From NCBI GenBank assembly GCA_019359175.1, contig JAHHHU010000003.1, forward strand, positions 62,001-126,000: a stretch of DNA of 64,000 nucleotides. The letters run 5' to 3'. The stretch's first letter is position 1, and each line of letters begins with the position of its first letter. This DNA is from Phormidium tanganyikae FI6-MK23 (GTDB taxonomy: Bacteria > Cyanobacteriota > Cyanobacteriia > Leptolyngbyales > Leptolyngbyaceae). Below the pieces are notes generated by a model, which ran no database searches, had not been told where the DNA came from, and was given only the letters and a program-made list of their open reading frames with translations. Shown in pieces: positions 52,614-61,536 of this stretch. The translations under genes and the position numbers were made by a program.

Positions 52614-55600
52614 GAGATATTGTTCAAGTTGATCAGCCAAGATTTCAACGTTAGGCTGTTTCAGCAAAGAGAGATGATTGCCTGAAACTTGATGCAGTTG
52701 AAGATCGCGTGCTAGAGTGCTCCATCCCAATGTGGGATCGCCTGCTATGGATGCAGGTTGTTCAGTCGCTTTGAACACGGTAATGCGGTCTGGATAGAAT
52801 TGCGGCACGTACCGATAGGCGGCTTGAGCATTAGCATAGACAATTCGCAGCATTGGCGCGATCGCGGATTCATCTAAGAGCCGTAGTCGAGATTCTTCGG
52901 GAATGAGGTGTGCAATTTTAGACCATTGCCAACGCGAAAATCCAGAGTTCAGGGGCTTCAATCGATTAATGGCAAGGGCGCTATAGTCTAGCAAAAACGG
53001 AAGAGTAGACCAGAGAGCCGTTCCTATTAGAAACTTAAGACTTTGATAGAAAGAAGGTTTGTTGCAAGGTGCAGGCGTGTCTAGAATTGCTAAAAGCTCT
53101 ACTTTTTGCCCTGCTTGTGTAAGTTGTTGCGCCATTTCAAAAGCAACTAATCCGCCAAAAGACCAACCGCCCAAAAAGTAAGGACCATGAGGTTGAAGCG
53201 TTTGAATTGCTTTGATGTAGTAAGCTGCGATCGCTTCGATTCGTTTCAGGGGTGGCGATTTTCCGTCTAATCCTAAAGGTTGGAGTCCATAAAAACTGCG
53301 ATCGCTCTTTAAATGATTCGCAAGTTCTAGGTAAGGAAATACGACACCGAACATCGGATGCACACAAAAGAAAGGCTGATTGCTTATACCGATTGTTAAA
53401 GGAACAAGTGGCGACCAAGACTCATGAGTAATGCTTGTCTTTTGTTTAGGTTCTACTGAGTGTAGAGTTGTCGATCGTGTACGGCGGTAAGCAGCGCGAT
53501 CGAGCCGAACTAGTGGGGGAATTTTTGGGCTTAAAGCACTATTTTGTAAGGTATCGAGAATGGGAGCAAGTTGCGCGATCGTAGGTGCTTCAAACACATT
53601 TTTCAAAGGTAGCTCAAGTCCAAAAGCATCACGAACGCGCGAAGTCATTTGCGTTGCTAACAAAGAATGTCCACCTAGCTCAAAGAAGTTATCGTGAATC
53701 GTCACTTGCTTGAGTCTTAGGAGGTCTTTCCAAATTTCTAGAAGCGTGATTTCTGTTGAAGTTGTAGTGTCACGGCTTGGAGACTGTGCGATCGCTGGAA
53801 TTGCATCTTCACTGAACAATGGAAGCGCACGTCGATCGATTTTGCCATTTGCAGTTAAAGGAAGCGTTTCTAGGGGCACAAAAGCAAAAGGGATCATATG
53901 ATTCGGCAAGGTCTGTCCTAGAAACTGACGCAGTTCAGGAACCAGTTGACGCGCGAATTGAGACTGAAGTGGATTGTTCGTGTAGTGTTGCCAAGATGAG
54001 TAGAATTGTTGGGAAGCAGGAAAACCAACACTTGCCTCAACGCCCTGCCGAATCAATAGAACGTCATAGCTGCCTGTATCAGTTTGAGCTGCCCAGGTGA
54101 TCTCTACGGTGTAAGGCAATGATGCTTCTAAATCCCACCACTCTTGAGGATCGATTGTAAATTCAGTAGACTCCTGCAATTTTGCTTGCATCTGTCCCAC
54201 TGTTTTTGGTGTTTCTCCCCTGTGCAACCAGATTGCAGTTTTGACAGCAGCATTTACGCGACTGTTTGCCACGTTTGTAATCAGCAATCGTTCTGGCTCA
54301 GTCTCAATTAGATGCTTGTGGATCTCCTCGACATCAGTTGGGTTGAGGTTCCAGTTGTAGTGTTGAGAGGGGGGACTTGCGTCGCTAGAGCTATCTTCGA
54401 GATGTAATAAAACGTTGTAGCGAAACTGTGTCATTTCATTCTGATGATGCCCGCGTGAAAGTCTAATTTGCACTTGTCGAATCTGAGGAAACTTACGCTG
54501 TAATGCGTAAAAGAACAATGGCTCGATCGCAAGTTCTGGTTCTTCAAACTGCGATCGATTCACGAGTTGCTGGAGCGCAGTTCGTTCCATCCCTGCATCT
54601 GCTTGAGAAAACTGCATCCAGCTATGAAAGGCAGTTAGTAACGACAAATTTCGCACATCGCCTATAAATAGAACGCCGCCTGGTGCTAAGGTCTGGATCG
54701 CTCCCTCTAGTACCTGAAGCAAATAATCGACATTCGGGAAATACTGCACGATCGAGTTTAAAATCACAACATCAAACGATCCAGCATCAATACCCTCGAA
54801 ATCGGTCGCAATTCGATGTGATAGTTCAACTTGCGGCAGTGTTTCTAATTGATGCTGAATCGATGCCAAAGCAACTTTTGAAAAGTCTGTTCCTACATAT
54901 CTTTGGCAGTGAGGCGCGAGTTGGAACAGTAATAGCCCAGTGCCACAGCCAATTTCTAGCACTCGTTTTGGTTTCAGCGCCAGAATTTGCTGAACGCGAT
55001 CGCGAATCCATTCTTGCATTTGCTCTGAGGGAATCGGCTGTCCAGTGTAGCTACTATTCCAGCCTGTAATGTTGAATTGTGGATTTGGGATCAGAGCTTG
55101 GTAGGTTTGGTTGTAGAGCGTTTGCCAATGTTGAATTTGTTGGGTTTGCAGTGATCGTAGAGGATGCTCGAAATATTGCCGTTCTAAGCTAAAGTAAGCA
55201 ATCAATCTCATCTCGCTGGATGTTTCTCCAGAAGTGATAATCGCTGCATCTCGGATTGCTGAATGGCTTTGCAGGGTTGCCTCGATTTCGCCTAGCTCCA
55301 CCCGAAAACCTCGGATTTTGATTTGATCATCAACGCGACCGAGAAATTCAATCGAGCCATCCGCGCGGTAACAAGCTCGATCTCCAGTTTTATATAAAAC
55401 TGAGTGTTCGGTGTGAATAAACCGTTCTGCTGTCAATTCTGGGCGATTGAGATAACCACGAGCCAATCCTTCACCCCCAATGTACAGTTCACCTGGAATT
55501 CCTATAGGAACAGGATTGAAGTGAGCATCGAGAAGATGAGCTTGGGTATTGATGATCGGATGACCGATTGACAATGGATGAACACCTGGATGAAGTTCGG

Positions 55601-58097
55601 CAACCGTTGACCAGATTGTTGTTTCTGTCGGGCCATAAGCATTAAAAAAATGTCGATCGACTGCCCAGCGATCGACGATTTGACGAGAGCAAGCTTCTCC
55701 ACCCGTAATCAAGACTTGAAGTGCAGGAAGCTCGATCGAAGGTAATACCGCTAGCACTGCCGGAGTGAGCAAAGCATGAGTGATAGCCTTCTCTTGCAGA
55801 AATTGTAGCAGTGCGATTCCGGGTAGCTGGGCCGTCTTGGGTGGAATGTACAACGTCCCTCCAGAGCCAAACGCCAGCGCAATCTCGAAAATCGAAGCAT
55901 CAAAACTCAGAGAGCTAAATTGCAGAATTCGACTCGTGCGCGATAGATGAAAAACTTTCTGCTGTGCTTTAACCACATTGCACAGACCGCGATGTGACAA
56001 AAGCACTCCTTTGGGTATGCCTGTGGAACCAGAGGTATAGATCACATAAGCAAGCTGATCAGGAGCGGAGGGAGCCATTTCGCAAGGTTCTAAGCTCCCC
56101 GGTAAGGGCTGATCTAAACATAGAATCTTTGCTTGTGATGCAGGTAGAGAGTCAACGAGCCAAGACTGCGTGAGCAAAATGGCGACCTGGGTATCACTCA
56201 ACATGAATTGGAGTCGATTGCGGGGATAGTTCGGATCGAGTGGTACATAAGCTCCGCCAGCTTTAAGAATTCCGAGAATTCCAACTACCATATCGATAGA
56301 GCGATCGACACACAATCCCACCAAAGAATCTGCTTGGACTCCCATTCTCCTGAGTGTGTTCGCGAGATGATCGGCTCGGTGATTGAGTTCTTTGTATGTC
56401 AATGATTCTTGTTCTGAAACAAGCGCGATCGCATTCGGTTCACGCTGCACCTGTGCCTCAAAAACTTGATGAAAACAACGATCGCTTTGTTCTAGATCAT
56501 CAGTTTGATTCCACGCTAGAATTTGCTGATGTTCTGTCTGTGTGAGCAGTGATAGATTTGACAGCCGATCGTTAGGATTTTCAACAATGCTTTCGAGCAA
56601 GGTTTGAAAATGCCCAACTAAGCGAGCGATTCTATCTCGATCGAACAAATCTGTACTATAGGAAATGAAGCCGCTTAACCCTTCCTGCGATTGCCACAAG
56701 CTCCGTAGTCCGTGCGTCGGCTCCCACAAATGAACTTCTAGATCAAATCGAGTACTGCCAAACTCTAGCGGTGCAGGTTCTAGCATCAAACCGGGTAGCT
56801 TTAAGGGCTGCATCGGAGCATTCTGGAGCGCAAATGCAACTTGAAACAAAGGATTACGGCTGAGATCGCGTTCTGGGTCTAACTCCTCGACTAGCTTTTC
56901 AAACGGCAAATCCTGATGCTCATAAGCTTCTAAAGCAACATTGCGAACTTGCTCTAGCAATTCGCGAAAAGTTGGATCACCAGATAGATTCGATCGCATA
57001 ACCAAACTATTCACAAAGAAGCCGATCAATCCTTCTACTTCACTGCGATGACGGTTTGCAATGGGAATCCCGATCGCAATGTCTTCTTGCGCTGTGTACC
57101 GATGTAGCAACGTCTGAAACGCTGCAATCAGAGTCATAAAGAGCGATGTTCCCGACTGTTGACTCAAGGCTTCTAGTCGCTGGGTAAGAATTGGAGAAAG
57201 TTGCAGCGGATAGGTTGCGCCGCGAAACGTCTGAGTCGTAAGACGAGGGCGATCGGTCGGAAGATTTAGCACAGGCAAATCTTGTAATTGCTTGCGCCAG
57301 TATGATAGTTGTTTGTCTAAAATTTCGTCCTGCAACCAATCGCGCTGCCAGCAAGCAAAATCTGTGTATTGAATCGGTAGCGGTGGCAATTGAGGCGATC
57401 GTGCTTCAACAAATGCACTATAGAAATGAGCAAGTTCTCGGATCAGTACACCCAATGACCAACCATCTGCAACAATGTGGTGCATGGTTAATAGTAGCAG
57501 TGCGTTAGCGGGATCGAATTGCAGTAATGTGACTCGCAGGAGGGAATCGCTTGTGAGATTGAATGGACGCTGTGCCTCGGTTGTAGAAAGCTGCTGGTTA
57601 ATCTGTCCGTGTGCTGCTGGCAAATTCACGATCGATAACTCAATTTTGCTATCAGGTTCAACAACTTGAACAGGTTTTCCATCAATCGTGGTAAATGTAG
57701 TGCGGAGTGTAGCATGACGACGCACAATCTCATCTAGAGATCGCTTTAATGCATTTTGATCGACTGTTCCACTCAATCGAATGGCAGCAGGAACATTGTA
57801 GAACGGATTGTCGGGTGCAAGCTGATACAGAAACCACAATCGCTGTTGAGCAAACGACAAAGGAAACACAGTTCTCTCAGTTCGCTGAACGATTGAGTCA
57901 GATGAAATCAAGTATGAAATGAGTTCAGTTTTGCGATCGACTAACTTCTGGCGCAATTCTGTTGTCAAAATTCCTTCTGGAGCGTTACAGCGCAACCGAA
58001 TTTCATCTAAAGCAGCATCGGGTTTGTGGTCGATCAAAATCTGGACATCTAAGCTTTTTAGATATGACACAAATTCAGCGATCGTTAGATTCGTCAT
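52608..58097 (-). CDS. NRPS: TubC dock-C-A(N-methyltransferase)-PCP-thioesterase
   Basis: 1829 aa. Order: TubC docking (~5-60), condensation (HHIVADGWS ~205), adenylation (AYVIYTSGSTGIPKG ~684; NAYGPTETT ~817; IRGFRVELGEIEATL ~924). A methyltransferase (VLEIGCGTGLLLFQLAPHC ~1044) is inserted before the last A motif (NGKIDRRALP ~1416). PCP follows (DNFFELGGHSLLATQ ~1467), then a type I thioesterase (GGWSFGGLVAFEMAQQL ~1644). The A-domain pocket reads by eye D-A-F-L-I-G-A-I-W-K, no code I recognise; the F and G suggest a hydrophobic residue. It would N-methylate, extend and release a peptide. Downstream partner of the next gene; they overlap by 4 bases. Confidence 0.93.
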   Translation of the reverse strand: MTNLTIAEFVSYLKSLDVQILIDHKPDAALDEIRLRCNAPEGILTTELRQKLVDRKTELISYLISSDSIVQRTERTVFPLSFAQQRLWFLYQLAPDNPFYNVPAAIRLSGTVDQNALKRSLDEIVRRHATLRTTFTTIDGKPVQVVEPDSKIELSIVNLPAAHGQINQQLSTTEAQRPFNLTSDSLLRVTLLQFDPANALLLLTMHHIVADGWSLGVLIRELAHFYSAFVEARSPQLPPLPIQYTDFACWQRDWLQDEILDKQLSYWRKQLQDLPVLNLPTDRPRLTTQTFRGATYPLQLSPILTQRLEALSQQSGTSLFMTLIAAFQTLLHRYTAQEDIAIGIPIANRHRSEVEGLIGFFVNSLVMRSNLSGDPTFRELLEQVRNVALEAYEHQDLPFEKLVEELDPERDLSRNPLFQVAFALQNAPMQPLKLPGLMLEPAPLEFGSTRFDLEVHLWEPTHGLRSLWQSQEGLSGFISYSTDLFDRDRIARLVGHFQTLLESIVENPNDRLSNLSLLTQTEHQQILAWNQTDDLEQSDRCFHQVFEAQVQREPNAIALVSEQESLTYKELNHRADHLANTLRRMGVQADSLVGLCVDRSIDMVVGILGILKAGGAYVPLDPNYPRNRLQFMLSDTQVAILLTQSWLVDSLPASQAKILCLDQPLPGSLEPCEMAPSAPDQLAYVIYTSGSTGIPKGVLLSHRGLCNVVKAQQKVFHLSRTSRILQFSSLSFDASIFEIALAFGSGGTLYIPPKTAQLPGIALLQFLQEKAITHALLTPAVLAVLPSIELPALQVLITGGEACSRQIVDRWAVDRHFFNAYGPTETTIWSTVAELHPGVHPLSIGHPIINTQAHLLDAHFNPVPIGIPGELYIGGEGLARGYLNRPELTAERFIHTEHSVLYKTGDRACYRADGSIEFLGRVDDQIKIRGFRVELGEIEATLQSHSAIRDAAIITSGETSSEMRLIAYFSLERQYFEHPLRSLQTQQIQHWQTLYNQTYQALIPNPQFNITGWNSSYTGQPIPSEQMQEWIRDRVQQILALKPKRVLEIGCGTGLLLFQLAPHCQRYVGTDFSKVALASIQHQLETLPQVELSHRIATDFEGIDAGSFDVVILNSIVQYFPNVDYLLQVLEGAIQTLAPGGVLFIGDVRNLSLLTAFHSWMQFSQADAGMERTALQQLVNRSQFEEPELAIEPLFFYALQRKFPQIRQVQIRLSRGHHQNEMTQFRYNVLLHLEDSSSDASPPSQHYNWNLNPTDVEEIHKHLIETEPERLLITNVANSRVNAAVKTAIWLHRGETPKTVGQMQAKLQESTEFTIDPQEWWDLEASLPYTVEITWAAQTDTGSYDVLLIRQGVEASVGFPASQQFYSSWQHYTNNPLQSQFARQLVPELRQFLGQTLPNHMIPFAFVPLETLPLTANGKIDRRALPLFSEDAIPAIAQSPSRDTTTSTEITLLEIWKDLLRLKQVTIHDNFFELGGHSLLATQMTSRVRDAFGLELPLKNVFEAPTIAQLAPILDTLQNSALSPKIPPLVRLDRAAYRRTRSTTLHSVEPKQKTSITHESWSPLVPLTIGISNQPFFCVHPMFGVVFPYLELANHLKSDRSFYGLQPLGLDGKSPPLKRIEAIAAYYIKAIQTLQPHGPYFLGGWSFGGLVAFEMAQQLTQAGQKVELLAILDTPAPCNKPSFYQSLKFLIGTALWSTLPFLLDYSALAINRLKPLNSGFSRWQWSKIAHLIPEESRLRLLDESAIAPMLRIVYANAQAAYRYVPQFYPDRITVFKATEQPASIAGDPTLGWSTLARDLQLHQVSGNHLSLLKQPNVEILADQLEQYLS

Positions 58098-61000
58098 AGT
58101 TCAATTTCCTCACGTCGTTCTAATTCTGGAGAACGATTGTTTCGCCTTAAAGCTTCAATCTGTTGTGCTAATTCTGCGATCGTTGGTGTTTCAAACACAG
58201 ATCGCAGTGGTAATTCAACTTGACAGCGATCGCGGATACGTGAGACGAATTGAGTCGCTAATAGAGAATGCCCACCGAGTTCAAAGAAATTGTCCTGAAT
58301 ACCGATGGAATTGCGTCCGAGCAAATGGCTCCAAAGCTCAGTCAGCAATGCCTCTAAAGAAGTTGTCGGAGCAAGAGGACGGCTCTCCTTCACAGCGTTC
58401 CGGTTCGGATGGGGCAAAGCTTTCTGATCGACCTTACCATTTGCAGTGAGCGGAAGAGTGTCCACAATGACAAAAGCAGCAGGCAGCATATAAATCGGTA
58501 GCTTAGGTTTGAGAAACGATCGCAATTCTCGTTCAGTCGGTTTCTCAAAGGTTTGAGGAACAATGTAGGCAATTAATTGTGGATTATTTTCCGTCTCGCG
58601 CACTACAACGACGGCTGTTTGCACCTTTGAAGATTGTGCCAACACTGCTTCAATTTCACCTAACTCTACCCGAAAGCCTCGAATTTTGACTTGATCATCG
58701 ACTCGACCTAAGAATTCGAGATTGCCATCAGGACGATAAAGCGCTCGATCGCCAGTTTGATACAGAACTAATTTTTTAGTCTGAATAAACTTTTCTGCGG
58801 TCAATTCTGGGCGGTTCAAATAGCCTCGTGCTAATCCATCACCTCCTAGATAAACCTCACCGCTCACACCTGCGGGAACTGGATTCAGATTTGCATCAAA
58901 TAGATAGACTTGAGTGTTATTAATTGCTCGACCAATCGGAATCGTTGTTGCGATCGCTGAAATATTCTGCACTTCATACCAAGTCGAAAATGTAGTATTC
59001 TCCGTCGGGCCATAGACGTGAATTAGATGCTGTGGCTTACCGTGTTGAATCAGCGATCGGACACATTCAACATTTGCCATCTCACCGCCAAACAGTAAGA
59101 ACTTAAGAGCTTGAAAGGCAGTTGGAATCTGACGAACGTATTGATTAAACAATGCTGTGGTGAGGAACAGAATGCTAATTTGCTGCTGCTGTAATTCGAT
59201 CGCGAAATCAGTCGGTGAAAGAGTTATCTCTCGATCAATCCCGATCAACTGAGCGCCATTCAGTAATGCGCCCCAGATCTCAAAGGTTGCAGCATCAAAG
59301 GCGAGATTTGCGACCTGTGCAATTCGATCGTTACAGTCTACCTGTACATAGTTTGTTGCACAAACGAGCCGGTTCACGCTCCGATGTGACACCATTACTC
59401 CTTTGGGTGTTCCAGTCGAACCAGAGGTATAGATGATGTACGCAAGCTGATCCGCTGTGCAAGGAATTGCTAGATTTTCATCTGACTCTTGAACGATCGC
59501 GCTCCATTCCTGTTCTAAGCAAATCACTTTAGTATTGTTTATCTGAACTAAATCTGCCCAATTCGCCTGAGTCAGAACGATCGCAATTCCAGCATCTTCT
59601 AACATAAAATGCAGCCGTTCTTGTGGATAGCTTGGATCAAGCGGTACATATGCACCTCCTGCTTTCAGCACCGCCAGCATTGCCGCGATCGCTTCAATTC
59701 CGCGTTCCAAACAGATTCCAACTGGCATTTCAGCACTGATTCCGCATCGCTGCAAGTACCGCGCCAGTTGATTACTCCCTTGATTTAAGGCTTCATAGGT
59801 GAAAGATTGATTGCCAAATCGAACTGCGATCGCAGTTGATCTTTGTCTAACCTGCGCTTCAAACAGCTCGTGAATACAAACAGTCGGATAGCTAGAGCAA
59901 TGCCTGCTCCACTGTTGTAATAATGCTTGTTGTTCTTGAACAGTTAACAATGATGATTCGGACAGGCGAGCTTCTGGATTTGCAACAATGCCTTCTAGTA
60001 GGGTTTGAAAATGCTGCCGTAATAGTGCGACCGTGGCTGAATCAAATAAATCCGTGTTGTAAACAATTACGCCCCGCAACCCATCTGACTGCTGCCAATT
60101 CTTCCCCCACAAGTTCCGAAAGTTATCTGCACACTTCCAAACATAGAGTTCTAAATTAAAGCGCGAAGTCTTTGTCTCTAAATCCACCGGACTCAGGACT
60201 AAGCCAGGTAACTTCAATTGTTCCATGGGTGTATTTTGCAGCGCAAAGACAACTTGAAAAAGTGGATTCTGCCCAAGGCTACGAACAGGCTGCAACTCTT
60301 CAACTAGCTTCTCAAACGGTAAATCTTGATGGGCATACGCCGCTAAAGTGACATCACGGACTCGATCTAATAAGTCTCGAAAGGTTGGATCGCCTGCCAA
60401 ATCTGTTCGCAGTACCAAGCTATTCACAAAGAAACCAATCAAACCTTCTAGCTCACTTTGATGGCGATTTGCAACCGGAGAACCGATCGCAATATCGGTC
60501 TGCCCAGTATAGCGATGTAATAATGTCTGAAACGCTGCCAGCAAAGTCATAAACAGCGTCACACCTGATTCTTGGCTTAACGCTTCTAGGTCATCTAACA
60601 GCGGTTGTGGAAGTTCTAAGAGTTGACTTGCGCCTTGATGGCTTGGTTGACCCAAGCGAGAGATGGAACTTGCTAAGTTTAGAACAGGCACATCTTTTAA
60701 CTGTTGCTTCCAGTAGCGCAACTGAGTATGCAGTACTTCACCCTGCAAATATTCGCGCTGCCAGTGAGCAAAATCCGCATACTGAATCGGTAACTCCGGC
60801 AATGCAGCAGGCTCACTTTTTGCTAACGCTGCATAGCCTTCACCCAACTCTCGAATGAGAACACCGCTCGACCATTCATCAAAAATAATGTGATGCAATG
60901 CGATCAGTAACAGATGCTCTGTATCTTGCAGCTGCCAAAGATGCGATCGCAATAATGCTTCAGTCCTTAAACAAAACGGTTGCTCAATCTCCTGCCAAAT

Positions 61001-61342
61001 TTGCCGTAATGCAGTATCTTCGCGAGTCCGAGCAGACAGCGATCGCAAATCAGTCGCTTTGAATGGAACTTGCGATCCTTGAGCAATCACCTGAAACAAT
61101 TGCCCATCAACCATATCAAAAGTCGTTCTCAGAACTTCGTGACGGCGAACGATCGCTTGAAGACTCTTTTGGAGATGCGATCGCGTTAAAGAACCTGTCA
61201 GCCGAAAGACTAGGGGAATGCTGTAAAGAGAAGTTCCGGGAAGCAGTTGTTCAACAAACCACAAGCGCTGTTGAGCAAATGAGGCTGGAAAAATAAAGAT
61301 ATCTTCTTCAAGCTGCCTTTGGTTCGGCTGATCTGCAATCAT
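58094..61342 (-). CDS. NRPS: C-A-PCP first module
   Basis: 1082 aa, one complete module: condensation (HHIIFDEWSSGV ~148), adenylation (AYIIYTSGSTGTPKG ~634; VYGPTENTTF ~776; IRGFRVELGEIEAVL ~882; NGKVDQKALP ~966) and PCP (DNFFELGGHSLLATQ ~1014). The tail SPELERREEIEL is acidic and suits docking to the TubC domain of the next protein. Pocket code by eye D-A-F-F-L-G-V-T-F-K, resembling branched-chain aliphatic (Ile/Val) codes. An N-terminal condensation domain on a first module often N-acylates the residue. It lies first in transcription order. Confidence 0.92.
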   Translation of the reverse strand: MIADQPNQRQLEEDIFIFPASFAQQRLWFVEQLLPGTSLYSIPLVFRLTGSLTRSHLQKSLQAIVRRHEVLRTTFDMVDGQLFQVIAQGSQVPFKATDLRSLSARTREDTALRQIWQEIEQPFCLRTEALLRSHLWQLQDTEHLLLIALHHIIFDEWSSGVLIRELGEGYAALAKSEPAALPELPIQYADFAHWQREYLQGEVLHTQLRYWKQQLKDVPVLNLASSISRLGQPSHQGASQLLELPQPLLDDLEALSQESGVTLFMTLLAAFQTLLHRYTGQTDIAIGSPVANRHQSELEGLIGFFVNSLVLRTDLAGDPTFRDLLDRVRDVTLAAYAHQDLPFEKLVEELQPVRSLGQNPLFQVVFALQNTPMEQLKLPGLVLSPVDLETKTSRFNLELYVWKCADNFRNLWGKNWQQSDGLRGVIVYNTDLFDSATVALLRQHFQTLLEGIVANPEARLSESSLLTVQEQQALLQQWSRHCSSYPTVCIHELFEAQVRQRSTAIAVRFGNQSFTYEALNQGSNQLARYLQRCGISAEMPVGICLERGIEAIAAMLAVLKAGGAYVPLDPSYPQERLHFMLEDAGIAIVLTQANWADLVQINNTKVICLEQEWSAIVQESDENLAIPCTADQLAYIIYTSGSTGTPKGVMVSHRSVNRLVCATNYVQVDCNDRIAQVANLAFDAATFEIWGALLNGAQLIGIDREITLSPTDFAIELQQQQISILFLTTALFNQYVRQIPTAFQALKFLLFGGEMANVECVRSLIQHGKPQHLIHVYGPTENTTFSTWYEVQNISAIATTIPIGRAINNTQVYLFDANLNPVPAGVSGEVYLGGDGLARGYLNRPELTAEKFIQTKKLVLYQTGDRALYRPDGNLEFLGRVDDQVKIRGFRVELGEIEAVLAQSSKVQTAVVVVRETENNPQLIAYIVPQTFEKPTERELRSFLKPKLPIYMLPAAFVIVDTLPLTANGKVDQKALPHPNRNAVKESRPLAPTTSLEALLTELWSHLLGRNSIGIQDNFFELGGHSLLATQFVSRIRDRCQVELPLRSVFETPTIAELAQQIEALRRNNRSPELERREEIEL

Positions 61343-61536
61343 TCACACCTGCATCTGTTCAACTTCATTTAGTTGTACGAGAAGCAGTGTTCTAAAAATT
61401 ATGCTCTAAGATAGATTTTAACGAGAAGTGATGTATTTTTTTATTGCGTTTTGCTGCACACCTTTGCATTCCAAAAACTTCCAGCAACGTCAGTTTAGTA
61501 GTGATACGTAGACAAGCATGATCGACCCCAAAAATT
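61343..61536. promoter_or_regulatory. NRPS upstream region
   Basis: The 194 bases between the NRPS start (minus strand) and the aldo/keto reductase stop. A CATAAT-like -10 lies on the minus strand at 61398-61403; no good -35 is at the right distance. No SD is obvious near the NRPS start. The call is weak. Confidence 0.3.

Noticed and set aside
54683-55069. ORFs on the plus strand opposite the NRPS genes
   Set aside because: They mirror the real minus-strand NRPS frames; the NRPS motifs are unambiguous.
52608-58097. Exact amino-acid call for NRPS module 2
   Set aside because: The pocket code derived by eye (D-A-F-L-I-G-A-I-W-K) matches no code I know, so no substrate is assigned.
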